A stretch of DNA of 34,999 bases from Catenulispora sp. EB89 (GTDB taxonomy: Bacteria > Actinomycetota > Actinomycetes > Streptomycetales > Catenulisporaceae). Shown piece by piece: positions 1-7,540 of the stretch (positions within the stretch are counted from its first letter, which is position 1; each line of letters starts with the position of its first letter). The stretch lies in the NCBI RefSeq assembly GCF_041261445.1, contig NZ_JBGCCU010000050.1:1-34999 (forward strand). The letters run 5' to 3'. A program made the position numbers and the translations under genes. Below the pieces are notes generated by a model. The model was given only the letters and a program-made list of their open reading frames with translations. It was not told the origin of the DNA and did no database searches.

Positions 1-164
1 CGGCGTTGTGGTTGGTGGGGATCGGCGCGGTGAAGGCGGTGTTCGATCTGGTGGTGCATCCGTTCCGGTTCGCGCAGAACACGGCGTTGTTGTTGCTGTC
101 GGGGTTGATCATCGCCTCGATGGCGTTGCTCGCCGACCTGATTGTTCGGTCCCGGCCGGAGTGA
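1..164 (+). CDS. C-terminal end of a membrane protein (5' truncated)
   Basis: An open frame enters from the left edge (codons from position 3) and stops at TGA 162-164, giving about 53 residues. It contains a hydrophobic stretch (LLLLSGLIIASMALLADLIV) followed by a short basic/acidic end, RSRPE, which suggests a C-terminal transmembrane helix. The next gene starts at GTG 161, so the two overlap by 4 nt (GTGA), typical of translational coupling in an operon. C-terminal helices like this occur in actinobacterial membrane-linked GT2 glycosyltransferases, and the downstream glycan genes agree with that, but the piece is too short to assign a family. Confidence 0.6.
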   Translation, partial: ALWLVGIGAVKAVFDLVVHPFRFAQNTALLLLSGLIIASMALLADLIVRSRPE

Positions 165-3100
165 GCGGGAACGTCTGGGCCGCGCGGGCGGTGACCGCGG
201 CGGCCGTGCTGGCTGCGCTGTACCTGGCGGTCGGCGGCATCGCCTCGCAGCTGGCGGGGCGCACCGTGCTGGCCGACACCGACTACATGATGCGCTACGG
301 CGAGTACGCGAACGCCGGCTACGGCGAGTCGCAGAGCAAGAACCTGATGCAGTCGGACATCTACACCTCGGAGATCCCGGCCGAGGACCTGTTCGCCAAG
401 GGTGTGAAGTCCGGGAAGCCCTCGGCCTGGGACCCCTACATCGTCGGCGGGACCCCGCTGGGCAGCATCACCAACAACGCGCTGGCCTCCCCGGTCACGG
501 CGCCCTACTACGTGCTGCCGTCCTGGTTGGCCCCGGCGTACGAGCGGCTGGCCGAGGTGGTCGTCGGGCTGACCGGGCTCTATCTGTTCCTGCGCCGGCT
601 GAAGCTGTCGCCGCCGGCCGCGCTGGTCGGCGGGATGGCTTACGTGTCCGGCGCCTACATGGTGGCCTGGCAGGGCTGGCCGCAGACCCGGGTCGGCGCC
701 TTCGTGCCGCTGGTGTTCTGGGCGGTCGAGCGGTTCATCCAGCAGCGGCGCTTCCGCGACATGGCGATCCTGGCCGTGGCGATCGCCTGCCTGCTGCTCG
801 GCGGCTTCCCCTCGGTGGAGGGCTACTCGCTGCTCACGGTCGGGATCTACGCGCTGGTGCGGACCCGCAGGCCCGGCCAGTTGGCCGGGCTCGCCGCGGG
901 CGTCGGGGCCGGTATCGGGCTGGCGCTGTTCCAGGTGCTGCCGTTCGCGAAGTTCTACTCGTCGTGGCTGATCGAAGGGCGGGCGCAGAACGGCGCCGAC
1001 CACCTGGACCCGCTGACGTTCCTGACGTCGTTCGCGCCATGGGCGTTCGGCGGCGTGGCCTCCAACGGCCAGCAGCTGTTCTACCTGGATCCGAACGCGG
1101 TCGAGGCGCTCGGCTACGTCGGCGCGGCGGTGCTGGTGCTGGCCGTGGTCGGGGTGATGGCGATCCGGCGCGGCCGGATGCTGCTCCCGCGCGGCGTGTG
1201 GGTCTTCTTCGTGGCGGCCACCGCGCTGTGGATGCTGCTCATCTACCACGGCGGCTTCCTGCTGACGGCCGGGCAGCACGTCCCGGTGCTCAGGTCGCTG
1301 TTCGGGGCGAACTTCATCGGCCGCGCGCGGTGTGTGTCCGGGCTGCTGGTGGCGTGCCTGGCGGCGGTCGGGTTCGAGGTGGTGCTGCGCAAGCGGTCGG
1401 AGTTCGTCGCGGCGCCCGCCGCGGTGCGCGGCCGCCTCGCGCAGTGGCTCGCGCCGCGGATGTCGCGGATGCCCCGGATACCGGTGCGCCCGGGCCTGGC
1501 CCGCTGGGCCGCGCCGGCGTGGTCCGGGGCGGTGCTGCTGGCGGTGCTGCTGGAGGGCTGGACCCTCCTGCGCGAGGGGCACAAAGCCGCGGTCACGGAC
1601 GGGCCCAAGGGCTACAACGGGACCGACCCCGCCTCGGCCACGCAGGTCGCCGTCTCCACCTACAGCACGGAGATCCACCGCGGGCTGATCCTGATCGCGG
1701 CGGCGGCCGTGCTGGTCGCGCTGCTGTGGCTGGTGTCCTGGTTCGGCGGGTCGGTCCGGCGGCTCGGGCTGGTGCGGGTGCTCGCGGCGTGCGGGGTGGT
1801 GGCGATGGTCGCGGCCGAGGGGACCTCGTTCATCGGACGGTTCACGCCGAGTGCCGACAAGTCGACTTTCTACCCGGTCACGGACACCCAGGAGTTCCTG
1901 GCCGCCAACCTGGGCCACTCGCGGTACGCCGCCACCGCCGAGGCCTCGGTGCTCGGCACCGACTCGGTCTACGGGCTGCGTGCGCTCAACGGGCACGCGT
2001 TCCTGAACTCGGCGTTCGCGACCCTGGTCCGCGGCGTGCCGGGGGACCCGGTGCCCGGGCCGACCCGGCTGTCCTTCGAACCGGACGAGGCGCAGGCCAC
2101 CAGCCCGATCCTGGACCGGCTGGGCGTCGCCTACTTCACCGCGGCGCCGAACGAGCAGGTGTTCGGCACCCTGCACCCGGCGACGACCGACGGCTCCGAG
2201 GCGGTGCTGCAGCCGAACGTGCCGGTCACGGTGCAGCTGCCGGTCGGCGACGACGTCCGGGCGCTGGGGCTGGTGCCGACCTCCTCCGACGACGTGTTCG
2301 CCTACGCGCCGAACTCGGACAACAACTGGATCGAGGTCTCGGTCACGGACGACTCCGGCACGGTGACCTCGAAGCGGCTGACCCAGGGGATCCAGACCGG
2401 GGTCGAGTTCGACGTGCCGATACCGCTGGACTCCCCGGCGCAGGACGGGACGCGCACGGCGACGATCACGCTGCACTCGACGAAGGACACGCCGCTGGCG
2501 GTGCAGGGGCTCGCCGGGGCGCCGTCGCTGGCCACGGTGACGGACCCGGGGGACGGGCTGAAGCTGGTCTACGCCGGGTCGTCGGTGATCTACCAGCGGC
2601 TGAACGCGATGCCGCGGATCCGCTGGGCCGACTCGTCGGTGGTGGTCGCGGACGCGGCGTCCCGGGTGAACCTGCTGGCCTCCGGGATGCTGGACTCCTC
2701 GACGGTGGTGTTGAACAGCGGGTCGGCTTTGACGGCGCCGACCGTGCTGTCGGCGCCGGGTTCCGACTCCGGGACGCCGGCGGGGTCGGCTTCGTCCTCG
2801 GCGTCGAATTCGGCGGCCGGCGTCGCCGGTGCCACCGGCGCCGGGGCGGTCGGTTCGCCCCCGGCCGGGACGCCGGCGGCGGCGGTCGCGGCCACGTCGG
2901 GGATCGTCGACGGCGGCGCCGTGACGGTGACCACCGACGGCCTGGACTCGGTCGGCGCGCAGGTGAACACCGTCGCCCCCGGGTACCTGGTGGTGGCGGA
3001 CTCCGACCAGGTCGGCTGGTCGGCCACCGTGGACGGCAAGGCGGCCCGCCTGGTGCCGGCCGACCAGGGCCTGGTCGCGGTGTCGGTCCCGGCCGGGACG

Positions 3101-3448
3101 CACACGGTGAAGCTGCGCTACAAGTCGCCGGACAACGGCTTCGGCGGCTACGCGAGCGCCGCGACGGCGTTCGCGCTCGCCGGCGGGGTCGGCGTCGAGA
3201 CGTGGTGCTCGCGGCGCGGCCGGATGCTGCCGTGGGAGCTGGCGTGGATGCGCGGCCGGGCCCGGCGGGCCGCGGCGGCGGTGCCGGGCGGCGGGGCGGG
3301 GGCGGTGTCGGTGTCGGTGGTCGCGGCTGATGCCGGCGCTCGGGATGTCGGCGCTCGGGATGTGGGTGCTGCGGCGGACGTCGTGGCGCCGGATTCCGGG
3401 GGCGGCGACGCGCGGGGGCCTGACGTGCGGGAGGACACGGGTGCGTGA
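161..3448 (+). CDS. YfhO-family (GT-C-like) multi-pass membrane protein
   Basis: Predicted 1,095 residues starting at GTG 161, which overlaps the upstream stop; the open frame extends further upstream, but only across the preceding gene. A first helix (about residues 7-27) is followed by an extracytoplasmic loop with WDPYIVGGTPLG, typical of YfhO/GT-C proteins, then about ten more hydrophobic segments to residue ~560. A large soluble C-terminal domain follows, with one weak helix near residue 1010. YfhO-type proteins are thought to add sugars from lipid-linked donors to cell-wall polymers outside the membrane; the role here is inferred. Two oddities: a Ser/Ala/Gly/Pro-rich linker (about residues 864-915) inside the outer domain, and an Ala/Asp/Val tail encoded partly by two 14-nt copies of GGCGCTCGGGATGT (3335-3363). 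It is convergent with the next gene, 94 bp away. Confidence 0.85.
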   Translation: MSGNVWAARAVTAAAVLAALYLAVGGIASQLAGRTVLADTDYMMRYGEYANAGYGESQSKNLMQSDIYTSEIPAEDLFAKGVKSGKPSAWDPYIVGGTPLGSITNNALASPVTAPYYVLPSWLAPAYERLAEVVVGLTGLYLFLRRLKLSPPAALVGGMAYVSGAYMVAWQGWPQTRVGAFVPLVFWAVERFIQQRRFRDMAILAVAIACLLLGGFPSVEGYSLLTVGIYALVRTRRPGQLAGLAAGVGAGIGLALFQVLPFAKFYSSWLIEGRAQNGADHLDPLTFLTSFAPWAFGGVASNGQQLFYLDPNAVEALGYVGAAVLVLAVVGVMAIRRGRMLLPRGVWVFFVAATALWMLLIYHGGFLLTAGQHVPVLRSLFGANFIGRARCVSGLLVACLAAVGFEVVLRKRSEFVAAPAAVRGRLAQWLAPRMSRMPRIPVRPGLARWAAPAWSGAVLLAVLLEGWTLLREGHKAAVTDGPKGYNGTDPASATQVAVSTYSTEIHRGLILIAAAAVLVALLWLVSWFGGSVRRLGLVRVLAACGVVAMVAAEGTSFIGRFTPSADKSTFYPVTDTQEFLAANLGHSRYAATAEASVLGTDSVYGLRALNGHAFLNSAFATLVRGVPGDPVPGPTRLSFEPDEAQATSPILDRLGVAYFTAAPNEQVFGTLHPATTDGSEAVLQPNVPVTVQLPVGDDVRALGLVPTSSDDVFAYAPNSDNNWIEVSVTDDSGTVTSKRLTQGIQTGVEFDVPIPLDSPAQDGTRTATITLHSTKDTPLAVQGLAGAPSLATVTDPGDGLKLVYAGSSVIYQRLNAMPRIRWADSSVVVADAASRVNLLASGMLDSSTVVLNSGSALTAPTVLSAPGSDSGTPAGSASSSASNSAAGVAGATGAGAVGSPPAGTPAAAVAATSGIVDGGAVTVTTDGLDSVGAQVNTVAPGYLVVADSDQVGWSATVDGKAARLVPADQGLVAVSVPAGTHTVKLRYKSPDNGFGGYASAATAFALAGGVGVETWCSRRGRMLPWELAWMRGRARRAAAAVPGGGAGAVSVSVVAADAGARDVGARDVGAAADVVAPDSGGGDARGPDVREDTGA

Positions 3449-3542
3449 AGCGTCGGTTCGCGATTCGGGCTCGCGGCTCGGCGGTTCTGGTTTCGCAGAT
3501 GTGCTCTGGTGTCCGGTTCTCCGCTTCAGCCGCTTCAGCTGC

Positions 3543-4637
3543 TCAGCGTCCGAAGCCCAGCTCGTCCAGCTTCTCCAGCAGCGGCTCGACCACATGCGCG
3601 GGCGTGAAGTGCTCGTGGGCGGCCGTACTCGAAGCCTTCTTCAGCCGCTGCAGCTCGTCGGGGCGCGCGGCCAGGTCGGCGAGGGCGTCGGCGAGCGCGG
3701 CGGCGTCGCCGGGCGGAACGTGCCGGGCGGCTCCGACCAGCGCGCGGCGCTGCGGCGGGGTGTCCGAGGTGACGATCGCGCAGCCGGCCGCGGCACCCTG
3801 GTAGACCTTGTTCGGCACCACGCGCAGGGCCTTGGGCCCGGTGCCGAAGATGCCGAGGCAGACATCGTGCCCGGCGACCAGCCGCGGCAGGTCCGCGGCC
3901 GGGACCCAGTCGCGCCAGGTGACGTTCGCGGCGTCCCCGGCATTGCGCACCGTCTCGGCCTTGTCCTGCCCGCCGCCGACCATCGTGAAGACGATCGGCT
4001 GATCGGCGAGGCGCGCGATCGCACCACCGATCGTCGCGGCCCCCTGCAGCGGCGTGAACAGCCCGTAGAACACCACCCGCAGCGGCCCCTCGGCCGCCGC
4101 CGGCTCGGCCACGAACCACTCGTCCGGAGCACCGACAGGCACGACCACCGCATGCTCCCGGTACTTGGCGGGCAGGGTCTCCCGGTGTTCCTCGGTGTCG
4201 ACCACCACAACGCGCGCGGCGCCCAACGCGGCGGCATCGATCGCGCGCAGCAGCGGCTGCCGCACACCATGCCCCACCTGCCGGTCCCGAGCAGTATCGG
4301 CGGCCCCGATGAGATGGTCCAGCACCACGCGCCGCCGCCCGAACAGCAACCGCGCCAGATGCACATCGAAGTGCCCCAGGTACCCGACCACCACGACATC
4401 AGGCCGCGGCCCCCGCAGAGCCCGCCGAACCAGCCCGGCCCAACACCGAGCCAGCCGCACCCCCAAAGCGGGCACCCGCCAAGGCTGCGCCAGCATCTTG
4501 ACCCGCGCCGCGGTGTCGAAGCCAAGAGGCGCGTTACACTCGCGGACCTCATGACCCGCACTCCGCAACCCCTCAGCGATGACCCCCACCCGGGGGTGCG
4601 CCGCCACATCGTAAGTACCGAAGATCAGGACGCGCAT
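3543..4637 (-). CDS. GT4-like glycosyltransferase
   Basis: Predicted 364 residues from ATG 4637. The N-terminus MRVLIFGTYDVAAHPRVGVI is a typical GT-B opening (beta strand, then a glycine-rich loop). The C-terminal half has the nucleotide-sugar site region NKVYQGAAAGCAIVTSDTP; the position often held by the first Glu of the E-x7-E motif is Gln (VYQG). No transmembrane segment is seen, so a cytoplasmic or peripheral enzyme acting on a lipid-linked or nucleotide-activated sugar is likely; donor and acceptor are unknown. The frame stays open upstream to 5522, but that extension is low-complexity Pro/Ser/Thr sequence opposite repeats of the neighbouring gene, so ATG 4637 is preferred. No Shine-Dalgarno sequence precedes it; a TACTCT box ends 8 nt upstream, which suggests leaderless or near-leaderless mRNA. 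Confidence 0.85.
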   Translation of the reverse strand: MRVLIFGTYDVAAHPRVGVIAEGLRSAGHEVRECNAPLGFDTAARVKMLAQPWRVPALGVRLARCWAGLVRRALRGPRPDVVVVGYLGHFDVHLARLLFGRRRVVLDHLIGAADTARDRQVGHGVRQPLLRAIDAAALGAARVVVVDTEEHRETLPAKYREHAVVVPVGAPDEWFVAEPAAAEGPLRVVFYGLFTPLQGAATIGGAIARLADQPIVFTMVGGGQDKAETVRNAGDAANVTWRDWVPAADLPRLVAGHDVCLGIFGTGPKALRVVPNKVYQGAAAGCAIVTSDTPPQRRALVGAARHVPPGDAAALADALADLAARPDELQRLKKASSTAAHEHFTPAHVVEPLLEKLDELGFGR

Positions 4638-6414
4638 GGTCAGCCAGAGTAGCGGCTCCGGCTCTGGACGCCGGACCGGGAAGCGAGGCGACCGGGCACT
4701 CGCCGCTGACGGTGCGATGAACGACGGCGCGATGAACGACGGCACAGCGGGTAACGGGGATGCCGGGCGCTCGGACGATGGCGATGTTCGCCGCTCAGAC
4801 GGTGCGTTCGCGGTCCGTGGTTTGCCGAGCGAGGCTGTTGATGTGTCTGGTGTCGGCGGTCGCGGTGCGGTCGAGGCTGGAGTGCCAGCGGATGCGGCAC
4901 ACTCAGGCGATGTTCGTCGTTCAGACGGTGCGTTCGCGGTCGGCGGTTTGCCGAGCGAGGTTGTTGAAGTGTCTGGTATCGGCGATGGCGCTGTGGTCGA
5001 GGCTGGAGTGCCGGCGGATGCGGCGCACTCAGACGGTGCGTTCGGCGATCGCGGTGCGGTCGAGGCTGGAGTGCCGGGGGATGCCGCGCACTCGGACGAT
5101 GGCGATGTTCGCCGCTCAGGCGGTGCGTTCGCGGTCGGTGGTTGGTCGAGCGAGGCTGTTGAGGTGTCTGGTGTCGGCGATCGCGCTGCGGTCGAGACTG
5201 GAGTGTCGGCGGATACCGCGCACTCGGGCGATGCGCTCGCGGCCCGCGGTCCGGCAAGCGAGGCCGGCGTGCCGGTCGATGCTTCGGTGTGCTCGGCTGC
5301 CGGGCTTGGTGATCGTGTTTCGGAAGGTGGGGCTCCCGCAGTGCTTGCAATCGGTGATGGTGCTGCGGCGGGCTCGAGCGATGAGCTTGTACGTGGTTCG
5401 GCGGGCGGAGCTGTCGAGGTGCTTGCTGTCGAGTCTGAAGCTGTAGCTGATCCGGCCGACATCCCCACCCCGCGCCCCAACCGCCGCTCCCAGGCCACCC
5501 GCCTGGCCTTCCTCGCCCTCACCTTGGCGGCTGGCGCCTACGCCGTGGCCCGGCAGTGGAGTCGCGTGCAGGCGGGCTTCGCCGAGCTCGGTCCGGTGCC
5601 GCTGATCGTCGCGCTCGTGCCGGCGCTGGCTTCGGTGGTGGCGATGATGCTGGCGTGGCGGGGGTTGCTCGGGTCGCTGGGGTCGCCGTTGCGGTTGCGG
5701 CCCGCGTCGCGGATCTTCTTCACCAGTCAGCTCGGCAAGTACCTGCCCGGGTCGGTGTGGCCGGTCGTCGCGCAGATGCAGCTCGGCCGCGCTTATCGCA
5801 TTCCGCGTGCACGCAGCGCCGCGGCTGCCGCGCTCGCGATGCTCGTTTCGCTCGCGTCGGCGCTCGTGCTGGCCGCTGCGACGTTGCCGGTTGCCGGGGG
5901 TGCTAAAGCCGCCGGCTACTGGTGGGCGTTCATTGCGGTGCCGGTGTTGATGGCCGGGTTGCATCCGCGGGTCGCGAATCCGGTGCTCAAGACCATCTTC
6001 CGGGTCACGCGGCGGCCCGCGATCGAGCCGCTCACCGCGCGCACCATCGCCGAGACGGCGGCACGGAGTGTCGTCGGGTGGTTGTTGGCCGGCATGCACA
6101 TCTGGATCCTGGCGATCGCGCTCGGTGCGTCGCCGTGGCGCACGCTGCTGCTCGGCATCGGCGGGTACGCCTTCGCCTGGAGCGTCGGCTTCATCATCGT
6201 CTTCGCCCCGGCCGGCGCCGGTGTGCGCGAGCTGATCCTGGTCGCGGCGTTGCAGCCGGTGCTGGATCCGGGCAAGGCGACGGTCGTGGCCCTGGCCTCA
6301 CGCCTGGTCACCATCGTCGCCGACCTGATCGCCGCCGCCGTCACCGCCCGCGAGGGCCGGGCCCGCGGTGCGACGCTCACCGACAGCGAGCCGGCGGGCG
6401 CCACCGCGGGCTAG
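4636..6414 (+). CDS. LPG_synthase_TM / flippase-like membrane protein with repetitive N-terminal extension
   Basis: As drawn, 592 residues from ATG 4636, which has a short AGGA 5 nt upstream. Residues ~288-592 form a complete LPG_synthase_TM (PF03706) domain: about eight hydrophobic helices and the family-like motif FFTSQLGKYLPGSVWPVVAQ (about residue 360). Such domains are homologous to the MprF flippase part, and family members are often found with glycan or lipid biosynthesis genes; transport of a lipid-linked intermediate is an inference. Residues ~25-270 are acidic low-complexity sequence made of ~42-residue repeats with GC3 near 57%, far below the neighbours. Start uncertainty is real: GTG 5419, just before the membrane domain, would give a normal-sized family member of about 331 residues. 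Stop TAG 6412-6414 lies in the target duplication of the following insertion sequence. Confidence 0.75.
   Translation: MVSQSSGSGSGRRTGKRGDRALAADGAMNDGAMNDGTAGNGDAGRSDDGDVRRSDGAFAVRGLPSEAVDVSGVGGRGAVEAGVPADAAHSGDVRRSDGAFAVGGLPSEVVEVSGIGDGAVVEAGVPADAAHSDGAFGDRGAVEAGVPGDAAHSDDGDVRRSGGAFAVGGWSSEAVEVSGVGDRAAVETGVSADTAHSGDALAARGPASEAGVPVDASVCSAAGLGDRVSEGGAPAVLAIGDGAAAGSSDELVRGSAGGAVEVLAVESEAVADPADIPTPRPNRRSQATRLAFLALTLAAGAYAVARQWSRVQAGFAELGPVPLIVALVPALASVVAMMLAWRGLLGSLGSPLRLRPASRIFFTSQLGKYLPGSVWPVVAQMQLGRAYRIPRARSAAAAALAMLVSLASALVLAAATLPVAGGAKAAGYWWAFIAVPVLMAGLHPRVANPVLKTIFRVTRRPAIEPLTARTIAETAARSVVGWLLAGMHIWILAIALGASPWRTLLLGIGGYAFAWSVGFIIVFAPAGAGVRELILVAALQPVLDPGKATVVALASRLVTIVADLIAAAVTAREGRARGATLTDSEPAGATAG
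4646..4651 (-). promoter_or_regulatory. -10-like box TACTCT for the GT4 gene
   Basis: Read on the minus strand, TACTCT (TANNNT type) lies 8 nt before ATG 4637. No convincing -35 is visible at 17-18 nt. It would put the transcription start at or one base before the start codon. It also lies inside the N-terminal coding region of the divergent gene. Confidence 0.4.
4771..5290 (+). repeat. In-frame tandem repeats, unit about 126-132 nt
   Basis: Four units end in a His codon and abut: 4771-4902 (132 nt), 4903-5028 (126 nt), 5029-5091 (63 nt, middle missing) and 5092-5223 (132 nt), followed by a decayed fifth unit to about 5290. Unit protein pattern: GDVRRSDGAFAVGGLPSE, then VEVSGVGDRGAVEAGVPADA and AHS. 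All length differences are multiples of three, so the frame is kept. The opposite strand is also open throughout. Base composition is clearly less GC-rich at third positions than in flanking genes. Confidence 0.85.
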
Positions 6415-6415
6415 G
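6410..6415. repeat. Target site duplication GCTAGG, left copy
   Basis: Direct repeat of 7515-7520. It contains the TAG stop codon (6412-6414) of the flippase-like gene. Confidence 0.88.
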
Positions 6416-6441
6416 TGTACTGACCGGTGAGGTTGGTGACG
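6416..6441 (+). repeat. Left terminal inverted repeat of the IS481 element
   Basis: Begins TGTACTGACCGGTGAGG. It matches the right end in about 23 of 26 positions. Confidence 0.9.
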
Positions 6442-6529
6442 GGGTTCACGGCTGATTGATCTTGAAATGGGTGAGGGCCTTCTGGCTTGGTGTGGATTGC
6501 GAAGTCGACACCGAACCGGGAAGGCCCTC

Positions 6530-7519
6530 ATGGTCCACCGTAACGCACCCCTGTCCGAGACTGGTCGTGAGCGGCTGGCCCGCTGCATCGTGGAGGGCGG
6601 CTGGCCGCTGCGCCGGGCCGCCGAGCGCTTCCAGGTCTCCCCGACCACGGCCAAGCGTTGGGCCGACCGCTATCGGGTGCTCGGCGCGGCCGGGATGACA
6701 GACCGGTCCTCCCGACCGCACACCAGCCCGCGCCGCACCCCAACACGTACCGAACGGCGGATCATCAAAGTCAGGGTGCTGCGCCGTTTCGGCCCGGCGC
6801 GGATCGCGTTCCTGCTGCACCTGAACCCCTCGACCGTGCACCGGGTGCTGACCCGGTACAAGCTGGCCCGGCTGTCGCACGTGGACCGGGCCACCGGCCG
6901 GCCGATCCGGCGCTACGAGCACGACGCGCCCGGAGACCTGGTGCACGTGGACATCAAGAAACTCGGCAACATCCCCGACGGCGGCGGCCACCGCATCCAC
7001 GGCCGGGCCACCGGCAAAGCCAACAGCCAGCGCACCGGCTCCGACAAACGCAAGGACGGCAAGCCCCGCCTGGGCTACGCCTACCTGCACAACGCCGTCG
7101 ACGACCACTCCCGACTGGCCTACACCGAGATCCTGGCCGATGAAACCCGCCAGACCGCCGTCGCATTCTGGACCCGAGCCCGGGCCTTCTTCGCCGATGC
7201 CGGCATCACCGTTGCCCGCGTGCTCACCGACAACGGCTCCTGCTACCGCTCCCACCTATGGCGCGACACCCTGGCCCAGGCCGGGATCACTCACAAGCGA
7301 ACCCGGCCCTACCGGCCCCAAACCAACGGCAAAGTAGAGCGCTACAACCGCACCATGCTGGAGGAATGGGCCTACGCCCGCCCCTACCGCAGCGAAACCG
7401 AACGACGCGACGCCTTCCCCACCTGGCTCCACACCTACAATCACCACCGCGGACACACCGCGCTGAAGGGCCTACCACCCGCCAGCCGCGTCCCTAACCT
7501 CTCCGGTCAGTACAGCTAG
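6530..7519 (+). CDS. IS481-family transposase (DDE)
   Basis: Predicted 329 residues from ATG 6530, with a GGGAAGG ribosome-binding sequence about 6 nt upstream. The N-terminal ~75 residues hold helix-turn-helix sequence (WPLRRAAERFQVSPTTAKRW) that would bind the inverted repeats. The integrase-like catalytic core follows, with Asp141 in LVHVDIKKLG, Asp234 in VLTDNGS and Glu270 in NGKVERYN. The 35 residues between the second Asp and the Glu fit the DD(35)E arrangement of IS481/IS3-type transposases, so the enzyme looks intact. The last base of the element is the first base of the final Ser codon; the rest of that codon and the TAG stop come from the target duplication. Alternative upstream starts (from 6467) would lie in the left end and are less likely. 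Confidence 0.93.
   Translation: MVHRNAPLSETGRERLARCIVEGGWPLRRAAERFQVSPTTAKRWADRYRVLGAAGMTDRSSRPHTSPRRTPTRTERRIIKVRVLRRFGPARIAFLLHLNPSTVHRVLTRYKLARLSHVDRATGRPIRRYEHDAPGDLVHVDIKKLGNIPDGGGHRIHGRATGKANSQRTGSDKRKDGKPRLGYAYLHNAVDDHSRLAYTEILADETRQTAVAFWTRARAFFADAGITVARVLTDNGSCYRSHLWRDTLAQAGITHKRTRPYRPQTNGKVERYNRTMLEEWAYARPYRSETERRDAFPTWLHTYNHHRGHTALKGLPPASRVPNLSGQYS
7489..7514 (-). repeat. Right terminal inverted repeat of the IS481 element
   Basis: Read on the minus strand it begins TGTACTGACCGGAGAGG, pairing with the left end with three mismatches in 26. It overlaps the 3' end of the transposase gene. Confidence 0.9.
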
Positions 7520-7520
7520 G
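7515..7520. repeat. Target site duplication GCTAGG, right copy
   Basis: Direct repeat of 6410-6415. It contains the TAG (7517-7519) that ends the transposase frame, just outside the element. Confidence 0.88.
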
Positions 7521-7540
7521 CGAGTCAGGCAGCCGGAAGC

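Larger units (their letters stand above)
6416..7514 (+). mobile_element. Complete IS481-family insertion sequence
   Basis: A 1,099-bp element bounded by imperfect terminal inverted repeats starting TGTACTGACCGG and carrying one DDE transposase gene. It is flanked on both sides by the direct repeat GCTAGG, which fits the NCTAGN 6-bp duplication known for Bordetella pertussis IS481. The intact ends, duplication and open reading frame imply a recent, possibly still active insertion. It landed between two convergent glycan genes, on the last codon of the upstream one, and appears to have disrupted neither. Confidence 0.93.

Noticed and set aside
142-3330. A 1,062-residue frame overlapping the YfhO-like gene
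   Set aside because: Arg/Gly/Ala-rich frame-shifted shadow without hydrophobic helices.
4771-5290. CRISPR array
   Set aside because: Repeats are long, abutting, degenerate and coding, without short constant repeats separated by unique spacers.
4638-5522. N-terminal extension of the GT4 gene to 5522
   Set aside because: It would precede the canonical GT-B start by about 295 Pro/Ser/Thr-rich residues read opposite the repeats; ATG 4637 has a -10-like box. Kept only as a finding about dual-strand openness.
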